A DNA stretch of 49,784 bases from a virus, in IMG/VR virus record IMGVR_UViG_3300047554_000623, positions 1 to 49,784 of that record; one strand, given 5' to 3'. Below, piece after piece: positions 41,283 through 49,266 of this stretch; positions within the stretch are counted from its first letter, which is position 1; each line of letters starts with the position of its first letter. A program made the translations under genes and the position numbers. The notes under the pieces are model-generated. The model did not search any database and was not told where the DNA came from. It saw only the letters and a list, made by a program, of their open reading frames with translations.

Positions 41283-42495
41283 GCTGCAAGGCGAGCGGGT
41301 GGGCGACGTGTTCCACATGTGCTGTGGAGGACGTGAGGAGCGGCAACCGCTCTACGCTTGCACGTGCGCGGAGCAACCGACGGAGTTTTGCCAGTCGATC
41401 GACCCAGCTGGTTTACTGCCGATCGACATTGGCGGCAAGCGGGATCTATTGCCAGTCGCGGACTGTCGGCGCTGCACGTACGCGGTCTATGGCGACGGGC
41501 CGCGCACGAGCTCGGCCGTGGCGTGGGAAGCCATGCGACAAGCGAAGCGGATGGACAGGCCACCGGAGACACCACGCGTGAAGCCACCAGCAGAAGTGCG
41601 GACGGTAGTTGAGTCTGGCCGCGGCATTGCTCCCAATCCCGGCCAATCGCTGGCGGCAAAACTCTGGGAGCAAGGACGCACGGAACGCAAGGCTGCTACC
41701 GCCATGACGGCCGAGCAGTTGGCACCGTTTCGCGTGGAAAATGTGTTTGCGATTGAGTACCCGACGCCGCAACCGCTAGACGGGCCGCGACGGAATCTAG
41801 CCTACCATCTGTGTCCATTCCGCAACGGCACTTGGCGGCGATCAGTGGAGCAGATTGTGCGGCGGCTGTGGATGTTCGACGGTCGCAGGGTGGTGGCGAT
41901 CTTGACCGGCACGGACATGGACGATCCGGCGGAAGCGCGGAGCGCGTTCGCGGGTCACGACGTGGAGTTTATCACGCGGCCGAACGATCCCACGTTGCGG
42001 GAAGTGGCGACATGGGAGCCGCTGATAAGCCGCTGTGTGGAGGCGGCCGGCGTGACGTACTACGCGCACAGTAAAGGCGTCTCGCGCAACGTCAACGACG
42101 GCGAAACGGTTCATCGGTGGGCCCGAACAATGCACGAAACGTGCCTCGATTACTGGCCATTCGTGGCACGGTTGCTCGATCACTTTCCGATTGCGGGGTC
42201 ATTCCTGAAGCACGGCCGCGGATTCACCAGCCAATCAGCGTGGCATTATTCCGGCGCGTTTTTCTGGATGCGGAACGACGACCTGCGACGCCGCGAGTGG
42301 AAGCGAATTGATCGGATGTGGTGGGGAGTGGAGGCCTGGCCGGGGCTGCACTACGCGGACGATGAAGCCGGTTGTATTTTCGGCGAAGGCAAGGTGCCGA
42401 CGCTCGATCTGTATTCGATGCGTAATTGGGTGGACAATCTATGGCCGCAGTACGTCGCTTGGCAAAGGTCGCACCAGCCATTCCGGTTGACGTGA
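41269..42495 (+). CDS. glycosyltransferase-like protein
   Basis: A 408-residue protein with GTG start at 41269. N-terminal Cys motifs (FHMCCGG, CTCAEQ, CRRCTY) suggest a zinc module; residues 185-400 carry YAHSKGVSR, GSFLKHGRGFTSQSAWHYSG, AFFWMRNDDL and GVEAWPGLHYADDEAG, a pattern of glycosyltransferase-like proteins related to rhamnan-synthesis or DUF4422 enzymes. A classical DxD is not obvious (DMDD in GTDMDD is a candidate). It begins a cassette with an oxygenase and a methyltransferase, suggesting modification of a glycan, protein or DNA base. Confidence 0.65.
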   Translation: MARCRLQGERVGDVFHMCCGGREERQPLYACTCAEQPTEFCQSIDPAGLLPIDIGGKRDLLPVADCRRCTYAVYGDGPRTSSAVAWEAMRQAKRMDRPPETPRVKPPAEVRTVVESGRGIAPNPGQSLAAKLWEQGRTERKAATAMTAEQLAPFRVENVFAIEYPTPQPLDGPRRNLAYHLCPFRNGTWRRSVEQIVRRLWMFDGRRVVAILTGTDMDDPAEARSAFAGHDVEFITRPNDPTLREVATWEPLISRCVEAAGVTYYAHSKGVSRNVNDGETVHRWARTMHETCLDYWPFVARLLDHFPIAGSFLKHGRGFTSQSAWHYSGAFFWMRNDDLRRREWKRIDRMWWGVEAWPGLHYADDEAGCIFGEGKVPTLDLYSMRNWVDNLWPQYVAWQRSHQPFRLT

Positions 42496-43100
42496 TCCGC
42501 CACGAACCCTATCCGCACTTGGTGCGGCACAATGCGGTCCCGCGATCGCTGCTCAACGCCGCGCGGGTGGAATGGCCGGCGGCGACGTGGCCCGGCTGGG
42601 TGGCGTACGCAGACCAATACGCAATTAAGCGAGCAACACGCGGACGCGACGGACTTCCGCGAGCCTGCGAATTGTTGCTCGACCACATGGCCGCGATCGA
42701 CGTGGCGGAAATAACAGGCGAGCCGTCAGCCTTCCCCGACCTGACGCTGTACGGTGCTGGCTTGCACGAGATCCCGACCGACGGACATTTAGCTTTGCAT
42801 CTTGACGCTCGCCAGCATCCGGTAACCGGCTGGTCTCGCGTGGCGTCGGCGGTTGTGTTCGTGGATGACTTCAGCGATACCTGGGGCGGCGAGCTGGTAT
42901 TGGGCGACCCGAGCGGCGATTGTCGGCGGATCACGCCGACGGCCGGCACGCTGGTTGTGATGGGCACGGCCGGAGACGAGACTTGGCACGCGGTGGGCAA
43001 AGTCACCGGGCCACTACCGCGTCGTACGCTGGCCATGTTTTGGTGGTCGACCAGCCGCGTCGAGAGCGACAGAAAGCGAGCTTCGTTCCGTGAAACTTGA
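42492..43100 (+). CDS. 2-oxoglutarate/Fe(II) dioxygenase
   Basis: A 202-residue enzyme of the prolyl-4-hydroxylase-like fold. HLD (His103, Asp105) and THAVGKV (His166) bind iron; Arg177/178 in LPRRTLAMFWW would bind 2-oxoglutarate; VFVDDFSDTWGGELVL is the typical strand pair between. The start is GTG in a GTGA overlap; an in-frame ATG at 42426 overlaps the upstream gene by 70 bases and is less likely. It hydroxylates a protein or another substrate; a base-modifying role is possible. Confidence 0.85.
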   Translation: MIRHEPYPHLVRHNAVPRSLLNAARVEWPAATWPGWVAYADQYAIKRATRGRDGLPRACELLLDHMAAIDVAEITGEPSAFPDLTLYGAGLHEIPTDGHLALHLDARQHPVTGWSRVASAVVFVDDFSDTWGGELVLGDPSGDCRRITPTAGTLVVMGTAGDETWHAVGKVTGPLPRRTLAMFWWSTSRVESDRKRASFRET

Positions 43101-43608
43101 ACTAGGTGGTGGGCTGTGGCCGCGCGGGGAAGGGTTTGTCAATTGCGACATGATCGAGCAAGCGGACATCCGGCACGACCTGGACGTTACGCCGTGGCCG
43201 TTCGCGGACGACAGCGTTGACGAAGCCTATTCGTGTCATTGCATCGAACACTTACAGCGTGGACCGTGGCCATTCCTGCGAGAACTGGCGCGGGTCTGCA
43301 AAATCGGGGCGCCGGTCGAAATCCGCTGTCCAAGTCCCGGCAGTGATCTGGCCAGTCAGTGGGGACACACGCACGTCTTTTCTCATATCGAGGTCATGAA
43401 CGGGCAAGATTATTTTCGCGAGCGGACATGGCCGGGACCGAAGTGGCTACGCTGCCACACGGTGAGATATGAGCCGTCTGTGCTGATGCCGCGAGCCAAA
43501 GAACAATTGCCATTTCTGAAAGGCTTAGACGATCAAATTATCATGACGTGGTTCCCACGCACGGCACACGAGTGTAGGTATTACTACACGTGCGAACGGC
43601 TGACATGA
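43090..43608 (+). CDS. SAM-dependent class I methyltransferase
   Basis: A 172-residue protein. LELGGG (3-8) is a glycine-rich SAM loop; NCDMIEQADIRHDLD gives the acidic residue after strand 2; WPFADDSVDEAYSCHCIEHL is the usual motif of Methyltransf_11-type enzymes. No DPPY/NPPY motif, so it does not look like a DNA amino-methyltransferase. GTG start 11 bases before the oxygenase stop. The substrate may be a sugar or product of the two upstream enzymes. Confidence 0.8.
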   Translation: MKLELGGGLWPRGEGFVNCDMIEQADIRHDLDVTPWPFADDSVDEAYSCHCIEHLQRGPWPFLRELARVCKIGAPVEIRCPSPGSDLASQWGHTHVFSHIEVMNGQDYFRERTWPGPKWLRCHTVRYEPSVLMPRAKEQLPFLKGLDDQIIMTWFPRTAHECRYYYTCERLT

Positions 43609-43958
43609 TCCTCCTACTCCTACTCTCGCTTCCCATCACGTCTATCCAAGCCGACATCGTCGAGCTGAACCACTACGGCGACTGCACGGGCCGCGAGTTG
43701 TGCGAGCAAATAATCTGGTGGCGGATGCACGGGCCCGACTACCGCGTCATCGCGTGGCGGATGCGAGCCACGGCGGGCGATCCGGTGAGAGTCGGAGACT
43801 GCTGGGAAAACCGCTGGACCGAAACGAAACGGCGGTACGTCGCGACCGCTCGCACGCGACGTGAGACGTGGACGCTCTACGATCCAGAGGTCGCGGACCG
43901 CATGTGGATGAACGAGACCGCCCGCACCGAATGGCGGATCAATCTGGGCCGGCCTTGA
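43605..43958 (+). CDS. secreted small protein
   Basis: A 117-residue protein with a signal peptide (MILLLLLSLPITSIQA). The mature part has two Cys (YGDCTGRELC, GDCWENR) and many Trp/Arg. Start by ATGA overlap. It may alter the host surface, perhaps for superinfection exclusion. Family not recognised. Confidence 0.7.
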   Translation: MILLLLLSLPITSIQADIVELNHYGDCTGRELCEQIIWWRMHGPDYRVIAWRMRATAGDPVRVGDCWENRWTETKRRYVATARTRRETWTLYDPEVADRMWMNETARTEWRINLGRP

Positions 43959-44014
43959 TTCTCGCGCGGCCGCAGTCGATACTATCTGATGTTATCGACA
44001 CAATGGAGCTGCCC

Positions 44015-44239
44015 ATGAAACTCTATTCCACCGCAGAAACTGCCGAGAAACTCGGCTGCCACCCCTCCACTGTCCGCCAGTACGCGGCCGCTTACGGGAC
44101 CGCGATCGGGCACCGCTGGGCGTTCTCGGACCGCGATATTCGGCGGCTTCGGAGGAAAATTCGCCAATCTGTGGGCAACCCTAACTTCGGGCCGGGCTTT
44201 GGTTTAGGGCGAACGAAGAAAAAAACTTCCGAAAATTAG
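44015..44239 (+). CDS. MerR/HTH_17-type DNA-binding protein
   Basis: A 74-residue protein: YSTAETAEKLGCHPSTVRQY, then HRWAFSDRDIRRLRRKI is a helix-turn-helix of the excisionase/MerR sort, with a basic tail ending TKKKTSEN. Start at 44015 follows TGGAG; ATG at 44003 is possible. Different from the HTH gene at 18922. It may control the promoter 11 bases downstream. Confidence 0.75.
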   Translation: MKLYSTAETAEKLGCHPSTVRQYAAAYGTAIGHRWAFSDRDIRRLRRKIRQSVGNPNFGPGFGLGRTKKKTSEN

Positions 44240-44249
44240 GCTAAAGCAC

Positions 44250-44277
44250 ATTGCCTCGCAATCGCGACATAGTACAA
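44250..44277 (+). promoter_or_regulatory. sigma70-type promoter
   Basis: TTGCCT (44250-44255), 16-base spacer, TACAAT (44272-44277). This is the best promoter match I see in the window. A start near 44284 would give a leader of about 175 bases before the gene at 44461. Confidence 0.6.
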
Positions 44278-44283
44278 TGAGAG

Positions 44284-44447
44284 AGTCGAGGGGGGAACGA
44301 CAGAAAAAAAGAACCCTCTAACGCGGCCCGGTGAATCGAGGGCGATGCGAGTCAGACGCAGCTAAATCGCGAGAGTCGGCCCCGGACGCAGGGGCTAGGG
44401 AGACGCGAGGCCCGCCGAAGCGAGGGCCCCGCACTTTTACTTTCTCA
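44284..44447 (+). ncRNA. structured 5' leader with GGA loop hairpin
   Basis: About 165 untranslated bases. GCCCC (44379-44383) pairs with GGGGC (44391-44395) around loop GGACGCA, so GGA is displayed in a 7-nt loop, a CsrA-type target. GCGAT/ATCGC (44342-44370) encloses TGCG/CGCA. GAGGG/CCCTC flank an A-rich loop at about 44288-44317. GGCCC/GGGCC with loop CGAA lies near 44408-44428. No ORF is supported here. Confidence 0.4.
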
Positions 44448-44460
44448 AGGAGCAAGAGCC

Positions 44461-44736
44461 ATGACCCGACTAACGTTCGCCGAGCTACTGGCCATCGCGC
44501 CAGCACGCCTAAGGGACGAGTATCACGCAGCGGCTGCCGCTGCGGCTGAAAAGCCTGAGTCGCGAAAGCGCCAGCGGGCGCTATCACAAGCAGAGTCGTA
44601 TATCTGGCTGTGTCAGCCATCCGAGCCGCTCCCGCTCGGAACGGGTCCCCTCCAGGAAATTGAGGGGTTCGCCGAGATGAACGCGGCAGACCGCGTCCGG
44701 TCGGAGCAGGAGAATTTACCGGACTCGGATTTCTAG
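44461..44736 (+). CDS. hypothetical protein
   Basis: A 91-residue protein, helical and Ala/Glu-rich (LRDEYHAAAAAAAEKPESRK), ending acidic. The initiation site CTCAAGGAGCAAGAGCCATG recurs almost unchanged before 45033 and before the internal start 45327. First gene after the promoter at 44250. Function unknown. Confidence 0.7.
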   Translation: MTRLTFAELLAIAPARLRDEYHAAAAAAAEKPESRKRQRALSQAESYIWLCQPSEPLPLGTGPLQEIEGFAEMNAADRVRSEQENLPDSDF

Positions 44737-44750
44737 ATGAGGAGAAAGAG

Positions 44751-45002
44751 ATGTACAGCCTAAATTCAAAACGCCTGATGCGTCGGCTTGGTGTGCCACC
44801 GCTGGCTATTGTCCGAGCGGCCAAAAGACTAGGCCCGCGAGGGTCTCGGCTGGCAACGCTGGCTGCGAATGGGTGGTCGATCGAGACCACCGCTGACGGC
44901 GGCGTGTTCGCCTCAAGAGGGGCGGACGGCATAGGATTCTCGTCCTCGGGCATCGAGACCACATACAGGCGTCAGCCGCGAGGCTGGCAGCCGTGTAATT
45001 GA
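44751..45002 (+). CDS. hypothetical protein
   Basis: An 83-residue protein; N-terminal half is basic and helical (SKRLMRRLGVPPLAIVRAAK), C-terminal half a short beta region (GWSIETTADGGVFASRG). SD GAGGAGAAAGAG. Perhaps a small nucleic-acid-binding regulator; no family recognised. Confidence 0.65.
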   Translation: MYSLNSKRLMRRLGVPPLAIVRAAKRLGPRGSRLATLAANGWSIETTADGGVFASRGADGIGFSSSGIETTYRRQPRGWQPCN

Positions 45003-45032
45003 CGGTTCCGCACAACTCAAGGAGCAAGAGCC

Positions 45033-45626
45033 ATGTCCACACAACCACGATATGAGCTACTGATTCGCCGCGACGGTCAGGAATTCAACGGCCTCTCCGG
45101 CTGGACCAACGACGGCTACGGCGATGCTGTCAGGTCGGACAGTGTCGGAGACGTCGCGGAGGCGCTGGCGTCACTCACGCGGACACGCGACTTTGCCGCG
45201 TCTGAGTTCGCCGTCTACGATCATGCGGCGCGACGGCTGCTGCATCACGTGGTGGCGTCCGTCGGATTCGATGAGGCGGAAATGTGGTTTGTCCCCCGCG
45301 AACCTATCACTCAAGGAGCTAGAGACATGAACAATCGAGAGCTAACAATCCGTGGGCTGACTGCCTGCGGATTCACGCAGACACGACAGACCGCGAAATA
45401 CCTAGTGTTCACCGCGACGGACGACGCGCGGACTTACTTTCTCGGCCGATCTGGCGGCCTCCGCATGTCGCGAACGGGCACCTTTACTGGTTCGCTTAGT
45501 CTGACGGGATGCGCTGGGCACAAGGCATTTAAGACCGTCGGAGATCCATCGTATCGTTTCGAGTCGGTGACACAGGCCCGCGAGGTCTGGACGACTGCAC
45601 TAAGGACACTTGCCGGTACAACGTAA
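45033..45626 (+). CDS. hypothetical two-part protein with internal start
   Basis: A 197-residue ORF. Residues 1-98 (MSTQPRYELLIRRDGQEF to PREPITQGARD) and 99-197 (MNNRELTIRGL to LRTLAGTT) look like two separate small domains. At 45327 an in-frame ATG carries the same initiation cassette (ACTCAAGGAGCTAGAGACATG) as the starts at 44461 and 45033. So the ORF is either a fusion of two genes after loss of a stop or it yields a second 99-residue product. Function unknown. Confidence 0.7.
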   Translation: MSTQPRYELLIRRDGQEFNGLSGWTNDGYGDAVRSDSVGDVAEALASLTRTRDFAASEFAVYDHAARRLLHHVVASVGFDEAEMWFVPREPITQGARDMNNRELTIRGLTACGFTQTRQTAKYLVFTATDDARTYFLGRSGGLRMSRTGTFTGSLSLTGCAGHKAFKTVGDPSYRFESVTQAREVWTTALRTLAGTT

Positions 45627-45637
45627 GTCAGGGTCCA

Positions 45638-45690
45638 GCACGGCCGGCGGCCGGTTCCAGTAGTCGCCGCAACCGCCGGCGTGCGTTTTT
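45638..45690 (+). terminator. intrinsic terminator
   Basis: GCACGGCCGGCGG (45638-45650) pairs with CCGCCGGCGTGC (45673-45684), 12 bp with one bulged G, followed by a T5 run. It ends the transcript from 44250. Confidence 0.8.
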
Positions 45691-45705
45691 GTGGGGAGGC
45701 GAATC

Positions 45706-45888
45706 ATGAACGAATTGCGAAACGCAGAACATGAGATAGTCAGCTGCATCGGGAGGCTCACTATCGCGATCGGCGAGGCGTCACCGCTGGCGGACATCAT
45801 CCTACAGCAGTTGCTACGCGACGCGGTGCAACTGGGAAACCGGATCACGCAGTTAAGGCTGGCGGTAGAAGCGGAGGCGACCAAGTGA
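45706..45888 (+). CDS. small helical protein
   Basis: A 60-residue helical protein (MNELRNAEHEIVSCIGRLTI to LAVEAEATK), possibly a small coiled coil. SD GGGGAGGCG is strong; GTG 45691 in frame falls in the terminator tail and is rejected. It overlaps the helicase start by GTGA. Confidence 0.65.
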   Translation: MNELRNAEHEIVSCIGRLTIAIGEASPLADIILQQLLRDAVQLGNRITQLRLAVEAEATK

Positions 45889-47303
45889 ACTACCACGACT
45901 TTATTTCGCGGAAGAGTCAGCAGTCATCCGACAGCGGTTTCGCGCCGTTGTGGATGCCCGACTTCCTTTTCGATTTTCAACAGTCGCTCGTCGAGTGGTC
46001 GCTCCTGAAGGGGCGAGCGGCAATCTTCGCCGGGTGTGGGCTAGGTAAGACGCCGATGCAGTTGGTATTTGCCGAGAACGTCAAGCGAAAAACCAACAAG
46101 CCGGCGTTGATCCTGACGCCTCTCGCCGTCGGTTATCAGACCGTCAAAGAAGCGGAAAAATTCGGCATCGAAGCGCATCGCTCCACTGACGGCAAGCCGA
46201 TGCCCAACATTACGGTGACCAACTACGAGCGTCTGGGGAAATTCGACCCGGACGACTTCGGCGGCGTGGTCTGCGATGAGGCCAGCATCATCAAGCACTG
46301 GTCGGGAGCAACACAAAAGGGAGTGACGCGTTTCCTGAGCAAGATGGAATACAGGCTCTTATGCACGGCGACGCCGGCGCCAAACGACTACATCGAGATG
46401 GGCACGCATTCCGAAGCTCTCGGCGGGATCAGTTACACCGAGATGCTGGAGAAGTTTTTCCGGCAGATGACAGACGACGAGAAAAAGCGGAAGGCGACGA
46501 AAGACGACGTGATCCATTCTCGCCGGTTGTCGTGGCGGGTGATCCAATCCATCGGGCAGTACGCCATGAAGCCTCACGCCTTCGAGCCGTTTTGGAAGTG
46601 GGTGTCAGGCTTCGCGCGGGCTTGCCGCAAGCCGTCCGACCTGGGGCCGTTCGGCGATTCGCGTTACGAGCTACCGCCGCTGATTCGTCGTGACCATGTG
46701 ATCGAGCCTCGCACGCCGCCGCCGGGATTCCTCTTTACGATGCCGGCGATCGGCCTGAATCAGGAACGTGGCGAGCGACGGCGGACGGTTGCGGAACGCA
46801 GCGAGCTGGTTACCAAGCTGACAGCCGATTCGGATTGTGCCGTCGTGTGGTGCCAACTCAACGACGAGGCGGATCGAATCGAAAAAGAAGTAGCGGGTGC
46901 CGTCCAAGTGAAAGGCTCGCAGTCGATCGAGGAGAAGGAGGAGCGACTAATCGCGTTCATGGAAGGGCAAGCCCGCGTACTCGTGACGAAACCCAAGATT
47001 GCGGGACTTGGATTGAACCTCCAGAAGTGTGCCCATGTGGTGACGTTCGTCGACCACAGCTACGAGCAATTCTATCAGGCTGTGCGACGCTGCTGGCGAT
47101 TCGGTCAGACGCGACCCGTGACGCTCGACGTCATCGCCACAGTCGGCGAGGTCAACGTCCAGAAAAACATGGACCGCAAAGAGCGGCTGGCTGAACAGAT
47201 GTTCGAGCAAATCGTCCGGTTCATGAACGAGTCGATAACTGTCCACAAAAAGGAAACAACATGTCACGCAAACGTTCCGGAATGGATGTCTTCGATCAGG
47301 TAG
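45885..47303 (+). CDS. SNF2-type superfamily 2 helicase/translocase
   Basis: A 472-residue protein. Walker A GCGLGKT (50-56), motif II DEAS (131-134), CTATPAPND (160-168), GLGLNLQKC and the arginine-finger motif QAVRRCWRFGQTRPV show a SNF2-like helicase core. The adenine-recognising FDFQQSLVEW lies at 29-38. It has a GTG start (GTGA overlap) and its last 43 bases overlap the DNA methyltransferase. This helicase-methyltransferase pair is widespread in phages, where it may support DNA modification during replication. Confidence 0.9.
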   Translation: MNYHDFISRKSQQSSDSGFAPLWMPDFLFDFQQSLVEWSLLKGRAAIFAGCGLGKTPMQLVFAENVKRKTNKPALILTPLAVGYQTVKEAEKFGIEAHRSTDGKPMPNITVTNYERLGKFDPDDFGGVVCDEASIIKHWSGATQKGVTRFLSKMEYRLLCTATPAPNDYIEMGTHSEALGGISYTEMLEKFFRQMTDDEKKRKATKDDVIHSRRLSWRVIQSIGQYAMKPHAFEPFWKWVSGFARACRKPSDLGPFGDSRYELPPLIRRDHVIEPRTPPPGFLFTMPAIGLNQERGERRRTVAERSELVTKLTADSDCAVVWCQLNDEADRIEKEVAGAVQVKGSQSIEEKEERLIAFMEGQARVLVTKPKIAGLGLNLQKCAHVVTFVDHSYEQFYQAVRRCWRFGQTRPVTLDVIATVGEVNVQKNMDRKERLAEQMFEQIVRFMNESITVHKKETTCHANVPEWMSSIR

Positions 47304-48271
47304 TCGCAGAGCATTACGCCGCCTATCACGGCGACTGCATGCAGGTGATGGCGGCGATGCCCGATGAAAGCGTGCATCTATCCATCTACTCGCCGCCGTT
47401 CGCGGGGTTGTATCAGTACTCGAGCGATCCGGTCGATCTGAGTAACTGTGTGAGCTACGAGGAATTCATGGAGCACTATGGCTTCGTGATAAAGGAACTG
47501 GCGAGGCTGACGTTGCCCGGTCGTATGTCGGCCGTCCACTGTCAGGATATCCCGATCCTGCGACCGAACGACCACCACTTAAGCGACTTTCCGGGAGACA
47601 TCATTCGGCTGCACAACAAGCTCGGGTGGAAGTACGTCGCGCGGTACCACGTGTGGAAAGAACCGCTCACGGTCCGCAACCGGACGATGGTTAATTCGCT
47701 CCACCACAAAACGTGTTGCGAGGACTCGACGAAGTGCAGCGTGGCGAACGCCGACTACTTGCTTATTTTCCGTCTGAACGGCGAGAACAAGATTCCGGTC
47801 GAGCATCCGACCGGCCTCATGAGTTACGCGGGCTCGCGTGAGATACCCGAGGAAGTACTGAAATGGCGTGGCTATCGCGGCGACCAAAAGCTCAACGGCT
47901 ACTCGCAATGGATTTGGCGGCAATACGCATCGGCGTTTTGGGACGACGTGCGGATTGATCGGACGCTCGGCACTGGGGCGAGTTTGTATTCAGCGGCGAA
48001 AGCGGATAAAGACGAGGACGATGAAAAGCACATGCACCCCCTGCAACTCGACGTGATTGAGCGGGCAGTGGTTATGTGGAGCAATCCCGGAGAGGTTGTA
48101 TTGACGCCGTTCATGGGTGTGGGCTCGGAAGTCTACGGGGCTGTTATCAACGGTCGCAAAGGAATCGGCTGCGAGCTGAAGCCAGCCTACTATCGGCAGG
48201 CGGTCAAAAACTTACAGTCAATCGAGCTGCCGAAATCGAAGGAGCCGGACTTGCTGCCGGTCGACTCATGA
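47261..48271 (+). CDS. N4/N6 DNA methyltransferase (beta-type order)
   Basis: A 336-residue DNA methyltransferase. Motif IV is SPPF (44-47), and the SAM-binding FMGVGSEVYGA region is near the C-terminus (about 284-294) with GIGCEL; this order is typical of beta-group enzymes, and SPP(F/Y) suggests N4-cytosine or N6-adenine modification. SD AAAAAGGAAACAAC. With no restriction enzyme next to it, it probably protects phage DNA or tags replicating DNA. Works alongside the upstream SNF2 helicase. Confidence 0.9.
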   Translation: MSRKRSGMDVFDQVVAEHYAAYHGDCMQVMAAMPDESVHLSIYSPPFAGLYQYSSDPVDLSNCVSYEEFMEHYGFVIKELARLTLPGRMSAVHCQDIPILRPNDHHLSDFPGDIIRLHNKLGWKYVARYHVWKEPLTVRNRTMVNSLHHKTCCEDSTKCSVANADYLLIFRLNGENKIPVEHPTGLMSYAGSREIPEEVLKWRGYRGDQKLNGYSQWIWRQYASAFWDDVRIDRTLGTGASLYSAAKADKDEDDEKHMHPLQLDVIERAVVMWSNPGEVVLTPFMGVGSEVYGAVINGRKGIGCELKPAYYRQAVKNLQSIELPKSKEPDLLPVDS

Positions 48272-48417
48272 CCACCCGCATCTACTGCTACTGCCTGGAA
48301 TCCCGCTACCTCGCCGTGTGGGGCTGCCTCGTGCCGCCTACGCTGGTCCGCGAGATCGAGGAGCGGGACCCGTGGGATTACGACGACGGTGCCGAGTGCC
48401 CGGGAGGTGATGCGTGA
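48268..48417 (+). CDS. short acidic hypothetical protein
   Basis: A 49-residue protein (MTTRIYCYCLESRYLAVWG to ECPGGDA) with CYC and a strongly acidic end. ATGA overlap upstream and GTGA overlap downstream support it. Function unknown. Confidence 0.65.
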   Translation: MTTRIYCYCLESRYLAVWGCLVPPTLVREIEERDPWDYDDGAECPGGDA

Positions 48418-48638
48418 CAATGGTTGTGCGATTCAAGTGCCGTATGTGCGGCGTCATTTTCGACCACTGCGGCGTTATTGTCGATGGCGAATCACCTAAC
48501 GCGTCGTTATTAGTGGACGTGATCCGCGTGATGCGAGGAGAGGACGTTGCAGCGTTTGAATCGTTCGCTTTGCATAACTGCGGACGCGACCGGTACGGCG
48601 TGGCTGAGTTGTGCGGCATTGCTCCTGTACTTAAGTGA
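48414..48638 (+). CDS. small zinc-finger protein
   Basis: A 74-residue protein with GTG start. FKCRMCGVIFDHCG resembles a zinc knuckle, and HNCGRDRYG supplies later ligands. Function unknown, perhaps nucleic-acid binding. Confidence 0.65.
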   Translation: MTMVVRFKCRMCGVIFDHCGVIVDGESPNASLLVDVIRVMRGEDVAAFESFALHNCGRDRYGVAELCGIAPVLK

Positions 48639-48646
48639 GGTGACGC

Positions 48647-48961
48647 ATGATCGACGACATATCAATTCAGAAGCGCATCGATCAGTTAACGTTGTGCATG
48701 ACGAATATTTTGACGGGCTCCAAGCACTCACTAACGAGTACCGATGTAGCCAACGTGGCTGCGGTGATTAGTGAACTGGATCGGGTCCGCGGCGAGAATG
48801 AGTTGTGGCAGCAAAAAGCGTCACGGCTCTACGACCTGCTACACGAGTGTGCCCAGTGGATTCCGCGCGGACAAGTGGACCTTTACGACCGCGTGACGCA
48901 TGAACTTGATAGCGGGCTGCGGTATCTGGACGACGTACCAATCGGGGAGGACGACTTATGA
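48647..48961 (+). CDS. hypothetical helical protein
   Basis: A 104-residue protein with coiled-coil character at residues 40-70 (ELDRVRGENELWQQKASRLY) and an acidic tail (PIGEDDL). SD TGAGGTGACGC. ATGA overlap with the next gene. Function unknown. Confidence 0.7.
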   Translation: MIDDISIQKRIDQLTLCMTNILTGSKHSLTSTDVANVAAVISELDRVRGENELWQQKASRLYDLLHECAQWIPRGQVDLYDRVTHELDSGLRYLDDVPIGEDDL

Positions 48962-49266
48962 TCTGCTCCTATTGCGGCCGGCCAGTCGAGACACTCCACG
49001 GCATCGCAATCGTCCACCAGTTCGGCGGCGCGGAGTGTCCAGGTTCGACGGAACGCCCGCTGCTCGATCCGGGTGACCGCGTGCGGATCGCACGACGCAA
49101 CCAGCCCGCGGCGGTCGCGGGGTGGGTGCGGGCCAAAGCGGTGCGGATGAAGGCTGAAGGCTTCACGCTGTTGCGGATTTCTCGTGAGACGGGACTTTCG
49201 CAGCGGCAGATATTGGATGCAGTCAAGGAGCGGCGCAAATGCGGGCAGGCTGGTTATGCCGAATAA
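48958..49266 (+). CDS. zinc ribbon plus HTH protein
   Basis: A 102-residue protein: CSYCGRP (3-9) and CPGS may form a zinc ribbon, and residues 60-95 (RAKAVRMKAEGFTLLRISRE, TGLSQRQILDAV) form a helix-turn-helix of the resolvase/sigma-like kind. Likely a DNA-binding regulator of early genes. Confidence 0.7.
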   Translation: MICSYCGRPVETLHGIAIVHQFGGAECPGSTERPLLDPGDRVRIARRNQPAAVAGWVRAKAVRMKAEGFTLLRISRETGLSQRQILDAVKERRKCGQAGYAE

